DNA of 64,000 nt from Paenibacillus plantarum (GTDB lineage: Bacteria > Bacillota > Bacilli > Paenibacillales > NBRC-103111). Position 1 is the stretch's first letter; each line of letters begins with the position of its first letter. Shown piece by piece: positions 34,224 to 42,943 of this stretch. The position numbers and the translations under genes were made by a program. The notes below the pieces were generated by a model that did not search any database, was not told the DNA's origin, and saw only the letters and a program-made list of their open reading frames with translations. The stretch covers positions 248,001 to 312,000 of the forward strand of contig NZ_WHNY01000040.1 in the NCBI RefSeq assembly GCF_013141695.1, in the 5' to 3' direction.

Positions 34224-35780
34224 TTAATTGGTTACCTTGGCAGACCATTCCTCAACGTCCCACACGCGTGTTACCCAGCCTTCATAGAACTCAGGCTCAT
34301 GGCAAACAAGTAGGACAGTACCCTTGTACTCTTTCAGAGCACGCTGAAGCTCTTCTTTGGCTACGACGTCCAAATGGTTCGTCGGCTCATCGAATAACAA
34401 CCAATTGCTTTCCTGCATAAGCAGCTTGCACAAACGAACTTTCGCTTGCTCGCCACCACTTAACATGCTCATCGCTCGCGTGATATGCTCATTCTTAAGT
34501 CCGACTCGCGCAAGCGCTCCTCTGACTTCATTCTGAGTCATGGAAGAGAATGAATTCCATACATCATCAATCGGAGTCATGCTTGGTGCTTTGACCTCTT
34601 GTTCAAAGTACGCAGGACTCAAATAATCACCACGATACGTCTTACCGCTGAACGGTTCTATTTTGCCAAGAATCGTCTTCAATAAGGTGGATTTACCAAC
34701 CCCGTTGCAGCCGACGATCGCAATTTTCTCGCCGCGTTCAATCGTCACATTCATTCTTGGAAGCAAGGCACGATCATAGCCAATCTCCAAATTTTCAGCT
34801 TCAAATACGATTCTACCACTTGAACGCGATTCTTTGAATACGAATGTAGGTTTCATTGCCGTTTCAGGGCGCTCAATGCGGTCAATTCGATCCAACTGCT
34901 TCTCACGGCTCTTCGCACGAGTTGAAGTTGAAGCACGTGCTTTATTCCGTGCGATGAAATCTTCCTGCTTCTTGATATACTCTTGCTGTTTCTCATAAGC
35001 ATCGATATGCTGCGCTTTATTCATTTCAGCCATATCAAGGAATTTCTCATAATTCGCCGTATACCTGGTCAACTTGGAAAACTCCAAATGATACACAACA
35101 TTGACGACTTCGTTCATAAATTCCGTGTCATGTGAAATCAACATGAACGCATAAGGATAATCCTTCAAGTACATTTTCAACCACTCAATGTGCTCAACAT
35201 CCAAATAGTTGGTAGGCTCATCGAGCAATAGTACAGTTGGTTTTTCTAGCAAAAGCTTAGCCAAGAGAACCTTCGTTCTTTGTCCACCACTAAGAGACGT
35301 TACATCACGATCTAACCCAATCGCATTTAAACCAAGACCATTACCCATCTCTTCGATTTTCACATCAAGCAGATAGAAATCACCGATCTCCAAACGTTCT
35401 TGAATTTCACCCATTTCCTCAAGAAGCACTTCAAGCTCCTCAGGCGTGGCATCTCCCATTTTGTCGGTAATGGCCATCATTCTTTTTTCTTCTTCATACA
35501 AAGGAAGGAAAGCATCACGCAAAATATCACGGATTGTGCGACCCGCGGCCAACACGGAATGTTGATCCAAATATCCATAGTGGACTCTCGGTGTCCATTC
35601 TACCTTGCCTGTATCCTTCAAAAGCTTGCCTGTTAATATATTCATCAACGTGGATTTCCCCACGCCATTAGCTCCTACGATGCCAACGCGTTCACCAGCA
35701 AGCAAGCGGAACGAAACATTTTTGAATAATGTGCGATCGCCAAAGCTGTGGCTTAAATCTTCAATTGTTAAAAGACTCAT
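34224..35780 (-). CDS. yfmM: ABC-F ATPase, YfmM type
   Basis: 518 aa. Walker A motifs GANGVGKSTLMNIL and GCNGVGKSTLLKTI, signatures LSGGQRTKVLLAKLL and LSGGEQAKVRLCKLL, Walker B LLLDEPTNYLD and WLLFDEPTNHLD. The inter-domain linker includes IARNKARASTSTRAKSREKQLD. Length and these blocks follow B. subtilis YfmM. It is first of the leftward run yfmM-dabb-M42-yfmR-ykpA. The ribosome site (AGGGG) is distant, so the start is slightly uncertain. Confidence 0.87.
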   Translation of the reverse strand: MSLLTIEDLSHSFGDRTLFKNVSFRLLAGERVGIVGANGVGKSTLMNILTGKLLKDTGKVEWTPRVHYGYLDQHSVLAAGRTIRDILRDAFLPLYEEEKRMMAITDKMGDATPEELEVLLEEMGEIQERLEIGDFYLLDVKIEEMGNGLGLNAIGLDRDVTSLSGGQRTKVLLAKLLLEKPTVLLLDEPTNYLDVEHIEWLKMYLKDYPYAFMLISHDTEFMNEVVNVVYHLEFSKLTRYTANYEKFLDMAEMNKAQHIDAYEKQQEYIKKQEDFIARNKARASTSTRAKSREKQLDRIDRIERPETAMKPTFVFKESRSSGRIVFEAENLEIGYDRALLPRMNVTIERGEKIAIVGCNGVGKSTLLKTILGKIEPFSGKTYRGDYLSPAYFEQEVKAPSMTPIDDVWNSFSSMTQNEVRGALARVGLKNEHITRAMSMLSGGEQAKVRLCKLLMQESNWLLFDEPTNHLDVVAKEELQRALKEYKGTVLLVCHEPEFYEGWVTRVWDVEEWSAKVTN

Positions 35781-35885
35781 TTTGTAAAACCAAACCCCTG
35801 TCTAGTTCTAAGATAATCACGTTTTTTACTCGCGACTTCTTATTATACCACTGCTAACGGCAGACAGGAAGTAGAACTATTTGTA

Positions 35886-37331
35886 TTAGAGCCGAAAAGT
35901 CAGTTCTTGTCGAATAATTCGCACGATATCCCCATCTTTTAACGGATATCCTTGATAGGTAACGAGGGGGAATTCATTCAGAAACGTGCCATTCGTAGAG
36001 CCAGCATCTCGAAGTTGAAAGCCGTTGCTAGTTTGAACTATTTCCGCATGGATTCTGGAAACACCTACATCTTCCACTACATAATCGACTCTGCTGCTTG
36101 AATCCCCTCTGCCAATTGTAAATACTTCATTTTTAATAGAAACCGTTCGACTGACTCCTTCAACTTGAATCTCCAATCGTGGACCAACTTGATCTCGTTT
36201 GGGAGATTTCCCAAGCAACACAGTTGCATTTGAATGTGATGGACTGAGCATGGTTGTATGTAAGGACAGATTTTGATAGTAGTGTTGGATATCCAGAGGA
36301 TCCGTCGTATCACTTGAACTGTCATCACGCATGACTTCCTTATCAGGATCACTGATATTGTGAGCGTTGGAGGAACTTTTCTGATTTTGATTCATTCGAC
36401 TAGACAAGATAGGGCGTCCTAATAAGAGCAGAACGAAGCCCACATCGCCTAACAACAGCGTGATTCCAGCTATTATTTGCAGCAGGCTTGCCCCAGGGTG
36501 AGCCAAATATTGCTGCCACAGAAAAGCAAATAGAATGATGATAAGAGCTATTGTCATCCATCGCCCCCGTTGCTTTAGAGGAATGAAGGATAGTGGGATC
36601 AGTTCAGGTTTAGACAAGATGGGATTTTCAGTTTTCGGTTGGATGTGTATCGCTTCATCACGGTTCCAATGTGCTTTGGGTAATCCTAGTTCTGGTAATG
36701 GGGATACAATAGGCTCGGAATGTATTGCAGCAATTGTTTCTCGTGTAAGAATCGGCTCGTCCATCAACTTTAATAACGCTTCCTTATAGGCGTGAAAACT
36801 TTTTTTAGCTACATGTGTTAGCATCCACGCTTGTAGTTGAACTTGTTCCTCTTCTCCAAGATGTAAGATAAGCTTTTGGAGAAGTGCATCTATCGAAGGA
36901 AAGCTCTCATCGACATCATGAGCTATATCTAGTGGCGCATATGTTAGGTAAACATCCGACCAATCTTGTCCTATGAAAATAAAATTTTCTTTCAATACGA
37001 AATTCATTTCACTCAGCATATAATTTTTGCTTTCATCCAGTGTACAAACGATCGCGTACATCAACTTGGCAAGTAAACGGATCGAGAGATGCTCTACCTT
37101 CAAAACATGTGACAGCATTCGTTTGGAGGACAATCTATACAGTAGTCGAATGTTTGAATCCACCTCATGAATGTCGAGAGGCAGCAGCCTCGGTACTTGA
37201 TTGGCTTCTAACATGCGCACCTGCAAATTCGAAAGCTCACTTGCTTCTAAACCTCCTTCCTTGAACAACTCCATCAGGTGTCCATGTCGATAAACAAATT
37301 CATAACGAAGTCCGAATACTTCTTGAGTCAT
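35886..37331 (-). CDS. FHA-domain membrane protein with DUF6382-like N-terminus, last gene of the Tad locus
   Basis: 481 aa. The N-terminal cytosolic part (about residues 1-190) resembles DUF6382, with the pattern NYMLSEMNFVLKENFIFIGQDWSDVYLTYAPLD that recalls pseudokinase-like EssB/YukC domains. Two membrane helices follow near residues 245-305 (TIALIIILFAFLWQQYL; ITLLLGDVGFVLLLLGR). The C-terminal FHA domain (about 400-481) is complete: FTIGRGDSS, GVSRIHAEI, GSTNGTFLNEFP, with the Arg, Ser, His and Asn needed to bind phosphothreonine. It is 13 bp downstream of the prepilin peptidase gene. With the kinase at 47567-49210 it could form a phosphorylation switch. That link is inference. Confidence 0.85.
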   Translation of the reverse strand: MTQEVFGLRYEFVYRHGHLMELFKEGGLEASELSNLQVRMLEANQVPRLLPLDIHEVDSNIRLLYRLSSKRMLSHVLKVEHLSIRLLAKLMYAIVCTLDESKNYMLSEMNFVLKENFIFIGQDWSDVYLTYAPLDIAHDVDESFPSIDALLQKLILHLGEEEQVQLQAWMLTHVAKKSFHAYKEALLKLMDEPILTRETIAAIHSEPIVSPLPELGLPKAHWNRDEAIHIQPKTENPILSKPELIPLSFIPLKQRGRWMTIALIIILFAFLWQQYLAHPGASLLQIIAGITLLLGDVGFVLLLLGRPILSSRMNQNQKSSSNAHNISDPDKEVMRDDSSSDTTDPLDIQHYYQNLSLHTTMLSPSHSNATVLLGKSPKRDQVGPRLEIQVEGVSRTVSIKNEVFTIGRGDSSSRVDYVVEDVGVSRIHAEIVQTSNGFQLRDAGSTNGTFLNEFPLVTYQGYPLKDGDIVRIIRQELTFRL

Positions 37332-37344
37332 ACTAACACCTCAT

Positions 37345-37881
37345 TCAAAGCAAAGAATAGTAAATCGTTACGGCTACAGCTGGAAAAACGGCGTACATAA
37401 AGGGGAATTTGATGTTTTTTTGTTGCTTAAGTTCAAAAAAAGTTTCAAACTTCTTGAGCGCCAATATAGAGAACAACCAACCTGCAAGTTTACGACTCGT
37501 TGTTCTTATTTTTCTTTGAATAAGTAGAAGGAATAGCCCGATTAAACCTGCCCATAAAATCGCATAAACAAGTGTTTGCATAACAAACATAACGCCCATT
37601 ATTGCTCCGATCGCAGCAAAAAGTTTGACATCACCAGCCCCCAAAGCTCCAATTACATACAACACAAATACAATTAGAAAACCTGTACATGCACCAATGA
37701 GGGAAAAAAGCAACCCATCCCAGCCTTCTGACCATGTGTGGAACGATAATCCGAATATCGTTCCACTCATAGTCAACTTATTGGGGAGCTTTGAATAACG
37801 CACATCAATGATTAAAGCCACCGTGATAAAAATAATAAATAGACCAAGACAAACAAGAATAAGGCCACCCCTCCCTTCCAT
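37345..37881 (-). CDS. A24 prepilin peptidase (CpaA/TadV type)
   Basis: 178 aa from the ATG at 37881, which overlaps the preceding stop (TAATG) and follows TAGGAG. Membrane aspartyl protease with the two catalytic-Asp contexts IIDVRYSKLPNKLT near residue 25 and GALGAGDVKLFAAIG near residue 90 (GxGDxK), plus about six helices. It lacks the N-methylation domain of long PilD, as CpaA/TadV enzymes do. It would process the Flp1-type pilin and TadE-like proteins encoded upstream. Confidence 0.9.
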   Translation of the reverse strand: MEGRGGLILVCLGLFIIFITVALIIDVRYSKLPNKLTMSGTIFGLSFHTWSEGWDGLLFSLIGACTGFLIVFVLYVIGALGAGDVKLFAAIGAIMGVMFVMQTLVYAILWAGLIGLFLLLIQRKIRTTSRKLAGWLFSILALKKFETFFELKQQKNIKFPFMYAVFPAVAVTIYYSLL

Positions 37882-38552
37882 TAAGCTCCTACCCAAGCAC
37901 GCTCATATGCTCTTTTTTTCAAGACAATCGTCTGGCTCATAAAAGGGATTGGCAATTGATAGATCAGTTGAGCTTCAACTCCAAAAAACGCCTCCCCGCC
38001 TTGTATCAAACTCGGCAACGTTACGGAGATGACTTTAAAGTTCCTCTTTTCAATGAACTTCGCATCACAAAATGCGAACACAATTGGTGTAAAGACTGCC
38101 AGCATCCGCGGCATAACGTGCGTATTATAAAATCCAATCAACTCTTCTTGTGCCATACCTTCGCCTAACTCTCGCTTCTCTTTTTCCCAGCGTACGAGCG
38201 CTAACAGCGAATCTGGTATGTAAGCCGCGTATTCATCAGCGATATCCTCTGTACTCGTTACGTTTTTCCTTGCCGCTTGGACTTGATCCACGACAGCGTT
38301 AAGCATCTCAGCGGCACGACTTTGATCATATTTCGATTGGGCTTCTTGAACTAGTATCCTCACGGGGTACAGTTGACCCGCAATGGACTTCGTTGCCTCG
38401 GATACGCCGGCCTGCAACGCCATTTCCACCAAAGCAATTTGAATGAAAAGAACAAGACCTACTACGAAAGCAAGAAACATTGGCAGAATAAGCGAAGCCT
38501 CCAGGACGATGCCGCCTTCTTGCTCTTTGTGCAATTTGAGAAGCAAATCCAT
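37881..38552 (-). CDS. TadE-like pseudopilin
   Basis: 223 aa. Near the N-terminus EQEGGIVLEASLILPMFLAFVVGLVL combines a G-x4-E type cleavage context and a hydrophobic helix, the mark of TadE-like minor pilins. The rest is an extracytoplasmic domain (FNVISVTLPSLI-type strands, ending LKKRAYERAWVGA). AAGGAGAT precedes the ATG. It is followed with overlap by the prepilin peptidase. Confidence 0.83.
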   Translation of the reverse strand: MDLLLKLHKEQEGGIVLEASLILPMFLAFVVGLVLFIQIALVEMALQAGVSEATKSIAGQLYPVRILVQEAQSKYDQSRAAEMLNAVVDQVQAARKNVTSTEDIADEYAAYIPDSLLALVRWEKEKRELGEGMAQEELIGFYNTHVMPRMLAVFTPIVFAFCDAKFIEKRNFKVISVTLPSLIQGGEAFFGVEAQLIYQLPIPFMSQTIVLKKRAYERAWVGA

Positions 38553-38562
38553 ATCTCCTTCC

Positions 38563-40821
38563 TCAATACGAAACGACGGTAGCGCGATTCATTTGACATT
38601 GTGTTCCAACAACTTTACACCCTAAAAGTCCAGTCCCATCCAGCAGCTTCATGACTTGAGGAATAAACCAAAGCCTTATTTCACTCGTTGCATTCGCTTG
38701 GATATAGGAGGTTAGTTGATTGAGATCTTTACCCGTCTCTAATTCGTGCAGGGCCTGCATTCGGGACATCAGCTTGGTATTGTTGCTATGCAACATAAGA
38801 AATAAACGGAGATAGTCTTTGTACGTCAATTTGAGTGCTGATGAGATGAGCTTTGACGATAATTCAACAGCATCTCCTTTCACCAAAGCGTTCATGTCGA
38901 CGAATGCCTCTGCTGCACCTTGAGCCGCAGCAGCCAGAAAAACGAGTAACGGGGAGCCTATTTGGAGAAGTTCTTTTTTAGGATCTAATAGCGCTTCAAC
39001 GGTACGAATCGCTAAGCGTAAAGAAAACATTTCTGCATAGGCCGAAGACATATTAGCCGCGCAGGAAGAGAAACCATACAACAAATATTCAACCTCTTGA
39101 TTTACTAAAGCGTGTGTCCCAGGATCAATTAGCTCATTCGATAATTTTGCGTTACCACTTGGATCTTTCTCTAATCCATAGGTTCGGAAGTTAAATTTCG
39201 TTAGCCCATATTCATTTACGTAAAGTTCATCTCGGAGAACTTCCGCCGCGCTATTTAATACGCCAAGCATATCCATTGCCCTCATGCTAGCAGGTTCTGC
39301 TTTCTCCATATCATAGGCAACATCGTTCCCGATCATTGTATCTTGCGCATTCGCTTGACGGTATTTCTGATAGTAACCTGATTCACCTTGGAGCTTACTA
39401 TAGGAAACCGAATCACTAGATTGCGTACTCGTCAGGCTGCAACCACCTATAGCTTGCTTCGCCTTATCCATAATGGCTTGGATTTTATTCTTTTGTATCT
39501 GCTTATTCGTCGTTGTAGCTTCATTTGTATCCATTCTGGATTTTTCTAACAGACTTTGTTTGGCATGAAAATCATTCGCGACTGCTAAGTAGCTGTCGTT
39601 AGCTCGATTGACCTCACTTGTATGTGCGGAAGTATACAAAATGACACCCTCGACAGAAGATCGGAATGATGTAAATAAAGCAGCAATGCTTGCAGTCGAT
39701 GTTTGATATTCGTAAAAATATTCATCACCAATTAAGGACACGTGTTGAAACACAGCATATGCAGCAGAATTTCCTTGAGCAGATATGTTAGAGTTTCCTG
39801 TCAGCTTTCCACGTATCTCGTCATTTTTTTGCTTAGCAAGTCGCAAAGTCGGCTCAATCACCTGCTGGTGTTGTTGAATCACTTTTTCATCTGCAGCCAC
39901 CTCAAGTTTCGTAGAGACGACAAGAGCAGTGTAAGTTATAATTTTCTGAACTAAAGCCTCCAGCTCATTTAACTTTTGCGAAAGCATTCCTGCGTGCTCC
40001 TCAAGCCTGCTTTTCGCTTCGGCAAGTGATCGGATACTTGCTGCTGCTTCAGGACCTGCTTGAACAAGTGATGCTAATGAAAGATCCATATTCCTTATGC
40101 TCGCTGTAAGAGAACGCAAATTCTCTTGAACTTGGCTGATTTCGCTGCGAACTTCGTCAACTGTATGTAGGCCGATTTCAGCAGCTAATTTGTCCAATTC
40201 AGCAACTCTGGTTCTATAATAGCTATGAAATTCAGTAGTTCTGGCAAAGAGCTCCTCCGCGCTCCTCCATGCATCATCTAGCGAGTCTTCCCGCTGTTCG
40301 ATCAACTTTTCAAGTTCTGACGCTTCCTTGGCAAATTGCGAACCCATCTGAAAAGGTTCACGGACGCCGCTCTTTTGAAATTTATCAACAATTTCGAGTG
40401 TGTATTCAATCGGTGCTTTTAATTTCATATCCTCAAGGAGCTGCCCCTCCAATATGACATGACTAGCAAGCGTATACACAGGTGTAACACGTAAAGCTCC
40501 ATCGACAGCTTTGGTATTAATAAAGTGAAAAGCATTCGCGGAGACGCCACCTGATAAGTTTTGGACAAACACATCGTTAAGTAATTTTTCTGCCGCTTCT
40601 TGAGAGAGACCCATGCCATAAAGCCCTCTCTTCTGCAGCTCGGGATCAAAGGAGGACATTACTGATCGTGCAGCTGCATGTAAGGCAGATTCCGTTTCTT
40701 TCTCCGCTACTTTTATTCTTGCGAAATCAATGAGTACCGCTTGAAATAAAAAAATCGGCACAATAACAAGAATCAAATAGACGGATACTGTGCCGTTTTC
40801 TGCTTGTAAGAATCTTTTCAA
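38563..40821 (-). CDS. DUF5702-type large TadG-like protein
   Basis: 752 aa from a TTG at 40821 (GGGGAG before it). N-terminal helix QAENGTVSVYLILVIVPIFLFQAVLIDFARI, then a long extracytoplasmic part with coiled-coil regions around residues 170-330 and a C-terminal segment. This matches DUF5702 proteins in Firmicute Tad-like loci; it has the TadG position but Tyr instead of Glu at the +5 place after Gly, so processing by the A24 peptidase is doubtful. It may be a tip or anchor component. Confidence 0.8.
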   Translation of the reverse strand: MKRFLQAENGTVSVYLILVIVPIFLFQAVLIDFARIKVAEKETESALHAAARSVMSSFDPELQKRGLYGMGLSQEAAEKLLNDVFVQNLSGGVSANAFHFINTKAVDGALRVTPVYTLASHVILEGQLLEDMKLKAPIEYTLEIVDKFQKSGVREPFQMGSQFAKEASELEKLIEQREDSLDDAWRSAEELFARTTEFHSYYRTRVAELDKLAAEIGLHTVDEVRSEISQVQENLRSLTASIRNMDLSLASLVQAGPEAAASIRSLAEAKSRLEEHAGMLSQKLNELEALVQKIITYTALVVSTKLEVAADEKVIQQHQQVIEPTLRLAKQKNDEIRGKLTGNSNISAQGNSAAYAVFQHVSLIGDEYFYEYQTSTASIAALFTSFRSSVEGVILYTSAHTSEVNRANDSYLAVANDFHAKQSLLEKSRMDTNEATTTNKQIQKNKIQAIMDKAKQAIGGCSLTSTQSSDSVSYSKLQGESGYYQKYRQANAQDTMIGNDVAYDMEKAEPASMRAMDMLGVLNSAAEVLRDELYVNEYGLTKFNFRTYGLEKDPSGNAKLSNELIDPGTHALVNQEVEYLLYGFSSCAANMSSAYAEMFSLRLAIRTVEALLDPKKELLQIGSPLLVFLAAAAQGAAEAFVDMNALVKGDAVELSSKLISSALKLTYKDYLRLFLMLHSNNTKLMSRMQALHELETGKDLNQLTSYIQANATSEIRLWFIPQVMKLLDGTGLLGCKVVGTQCQMNRATVVSY

Positions 40822-40835
40822 TGGCTCCCCTCTTT

Positions 40836-41879
40836 CTAATTATGAATAACGACTACGATCCCTTTACGTTCGAGTTCTTTGCGAAAAGAGGCAGTGGGCA
40901 TCCCTTTGCCGCTGGCATCCTTCTTAAAAAAATGCCAAACGATACCTTTTACAGTCGGATCATGTTCGAGCAGTTCAACATCCTTCGGGAGTTGCTCAGT
41001 GCGTAGCTGAGCTTCCGTCAAACTATAAAACGCTTGATGCCCAATGCCTCTTGCGTCTAAAGCATCAATTTTTCTGCTTTTACCAGACGCAGTCGTCCGC
41101 ACAACCTCTGTCCCTCCCACAAGTGACCTCAAGTAGGAAGATGCCTGTCGTTCAGATTGAATAGTGACGCTTGGCCCAGATAAATCGCTTTTGACCGGAT
41201 CTACAAGTGCCGCCTTCGCTTTCTGTGAAGATATCCGACCTACTAAAGTTGGCAAATAGCTGCGTGTCAGATCTGTGGTTCTGATCAGCTCTATAGAATC
41301 AATAACATGTACGACAGCTTTACTTTTCGTTTTCGTCGCATGCATCCACCGAGTAAGTATTGAAGGCATGATATAAGACTTGTTCACAGTTACCTCAACC
41401 CGATGATCTACTAAATAATTCGAATATGTCGCCGTTCCAGTAACGCCATCCGGAAGTAATACCCCGGCTTTGGCCAGTTTTTTCTCGACTAAACCATTTG
41501 CTTGATTGGTGGGAAGTACGACACTAGCCCCTGAATTACCTTGTAACAAGCCAAATAAGTCGCTTACATTGTCTTGCGTCAGACGCCAATACAAACCGTC
41601 CGTTTCCTGCGGATAATAACTTCCTGTATTTATCTCTTTATGGCTGTTCGTCCAAGTAAAAGCTAACTTTTCAGCAGCTGAGCGAGCTAATTGCCCTATG
41701 TAGACATGCTGATAGGCAAACATGCCTACAAACAACAATGTCACTGTGCAAATTAATATCACCGGAAATACTAGCGAGGCTTCTAACGTAAAGGTACCCA
41801 GGTCATTGTTAATGAACTGACGAAGTCGACTACGGCGCACAACTCGTGGTCGGGCTCGGCGCACAGGGGGCAACCGCAC
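40836..41879 (-). CDS. TadE-like pseudopilin with long extracellular domain
   Basis: Up to 347 aa. The start is uncertain: GTG 41879 (AAGGAT upstream) makes a 50-bp overlap with the pilin gene; GTG 41840 would start just at the pilin stop but has no ribosome site. The core is DLGTFTLEASLVFPVILICTVTLLFVGMF, a G^TFTLE prepilin-like context with Glu at +5, then an extracytoplasmic domain ending GIVVVIHN. It is larger than the typical TadE. Confidence 0.8.
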   Translation of the reverse strand: MRLPPVRRARPRVVRRSRLRQFINNDLGTFTLEASLVFPVILICTVTLLFVGMFAYQHVYIGQLARSAAEKLAFTWTNSHKEINTGSYYPQETDGLYWRLTQDNVSDLFGLLQGNSGASVVLPTNQANGLVEKKLAKAGVLLPDGVTGTATYSNYLVDHRVEVTVNKSYIMPSILTRWMHATKTKSKAVVHVIDSIELIRTTDLTRSYLPTLVGRISSQKAKAALVDPVKSDLSGPSVTIQSERQASSYLRSLVGGTEVVRTTASGKSRKIDALDARGIGHQAFYSLTEAQLRTEQLPKDVELLEHDPTVKGIVWHFFKKDASGKGMPTASFRKELERKGIVVVIHN

Positions 41880-42057
41880 TGTTATCCTTCAGGTCGGAGT
41901 TGGCATCACCGATCAACTTCTGAAACCACGAAACAATCCATTTTCTGAAAATAATCGCTATCGCAACCAACACCGCTACAATCAATAAAATTTCTAATGT
42001 TCCTAGCCCGTCTTCCTCTTTCCACACACGCTTAAAAGTTCCCAGTAATGTTTTCAT
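41830..42057 (-). CDS. Flp1-type IVb pilin
   Basis: 75 aa. A short leader with EEDG then LGTLEILLIVAVLVAIAIIF: cleavage after Gly17 puts Glu22 at +5 and opens the mature pilin with a hydrophobic helix, as in Flp1-family pilins. AGGAGAGGG precedes the ATG. The C-terminus (SAVAPCAPSPTTSCAP) has two Cys and is Pro/Ser-rich. That tail overlaps the start of the following gene and may be specific to this lineage. It is likely the major pilus subunit. Confidence 0.85.
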   Translation of the reverse strand: MKTLLGTFKRVWKEEDGLGTLEILLIVAVLVAIAIIFRKWIVSWFQKLIGDANSDLKDNSAVAPCAPSPTTSCAP

Positions 42058-42072
42058 TTCAACATCCCTCTC

Positions 42073-42942
42073 CTATTGGTTCATCATGAGTAACGCAGGT
42101 GCAGCAACAATCACCATCACCACAACAAAAATTAACACCATCGGGAATACAAGCTTAGAAGATGCTTCCTCCCCTAGTGTCCGCGATACACTCTTTCTCC
42201 GCTGCCACAGCTCCAGCGAAAGCGAATGCAGTGAAACGGCAAAGTCATTGCCCCCTCTTCTATAGTTCAAACCTAACGTTGATGCAAATAATGACACTTC
42301 ATGTAACGCGCAACGTTTACTGAAATCCTCTAATACTTTCGTGAAGGAGATGTTCATCTCCAGTTCATGCACAGCTACAAGCAGCTCTTTGTAAAGCGGG
42401 GAATCCGGCATATTTGGCTTTGCTTGAACACAACGAATCCAAGCACGGTTGACAGTCTCTCCAGCATTTACTAGGAGCACGATTGTACTCAAAAATTCAG
42501 GCAGCTCAAGAATCATCCTTTGCTGTTTTTTACGTATTTTGCTGTCCAAATCACGAACCATCATCACTGGTGTCGCTATTGCAGCAACCACACCAAAAGC
42601 AAGCAACGAACTATCTTCACCTGCTAGAATAGCAAGTATTGTAACGACGAATAGGCACACCATGCCGGCGGAAATAAGTTCTGCCATGAACCATTTACTG
42701 CCTTGCGAAGATAAACTTCTTCCATACAAGGTCATACATTTATGATGGATTTTTGAAGTGAAATCGGGGAACTTTTCTAGCAATTGGAGCTTATCGATCA
42801 CAAAGTAACTTGATGGTAAGAGCATTTTCATCCGAAAAGGGTACGTTTGTTTCTGAACCTGACTACCGTATTTCTTCCGTCCGATCACCTGTAGAGACAT
42901 ACAAAACGCAATTTGCGCTAAGCCAAATAACCATATCCACAT
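42073..42942 (-). CDS. TadC-type inner-membrane platform protein
   Basis: 289 aa, T2SS-F-type fold. Membrane helices cluster near residues 85-125 and at the C-terminus (LVFPMVLIFVVVMVIVAAPALL). The cytosolic loop has ELPEFLSTIVLLVNAGETVNRAW and RRGGNDFAVSLHSLSLELW, typical of TadC. The ATG at 42942 lies two bases after the tadB stop. It forms the platform with TadB. Confidence 0.87.
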   Translation of the reverse strand: MWIWLFGLAQIAFCMSLQVIGRKKYGSQVQKQTYPFRMKMLLPSSYFVIDKLQLLEKFPDFTSKIHHKCMTLYGRSLSSQGSKWFMAELISAGMVCLFVVTILAILAGEDSSLLAFGVVAAIATPVMMVRDLDSKIRKKQQRMILELPEFLSTIVLLVNAGETVNRAWIRCVQAKPNMPDSPLYKELLVAVHELEMNISFTKVLEDFSKRCALHEVSLFASTLGLNYRRGGNDFAVSLHSLSLELWQRRKSVSRTLGEEASSKLVFPMVLIFVVVMVIVAAPALLMMNQ

Positions 42943-42943
42943 C

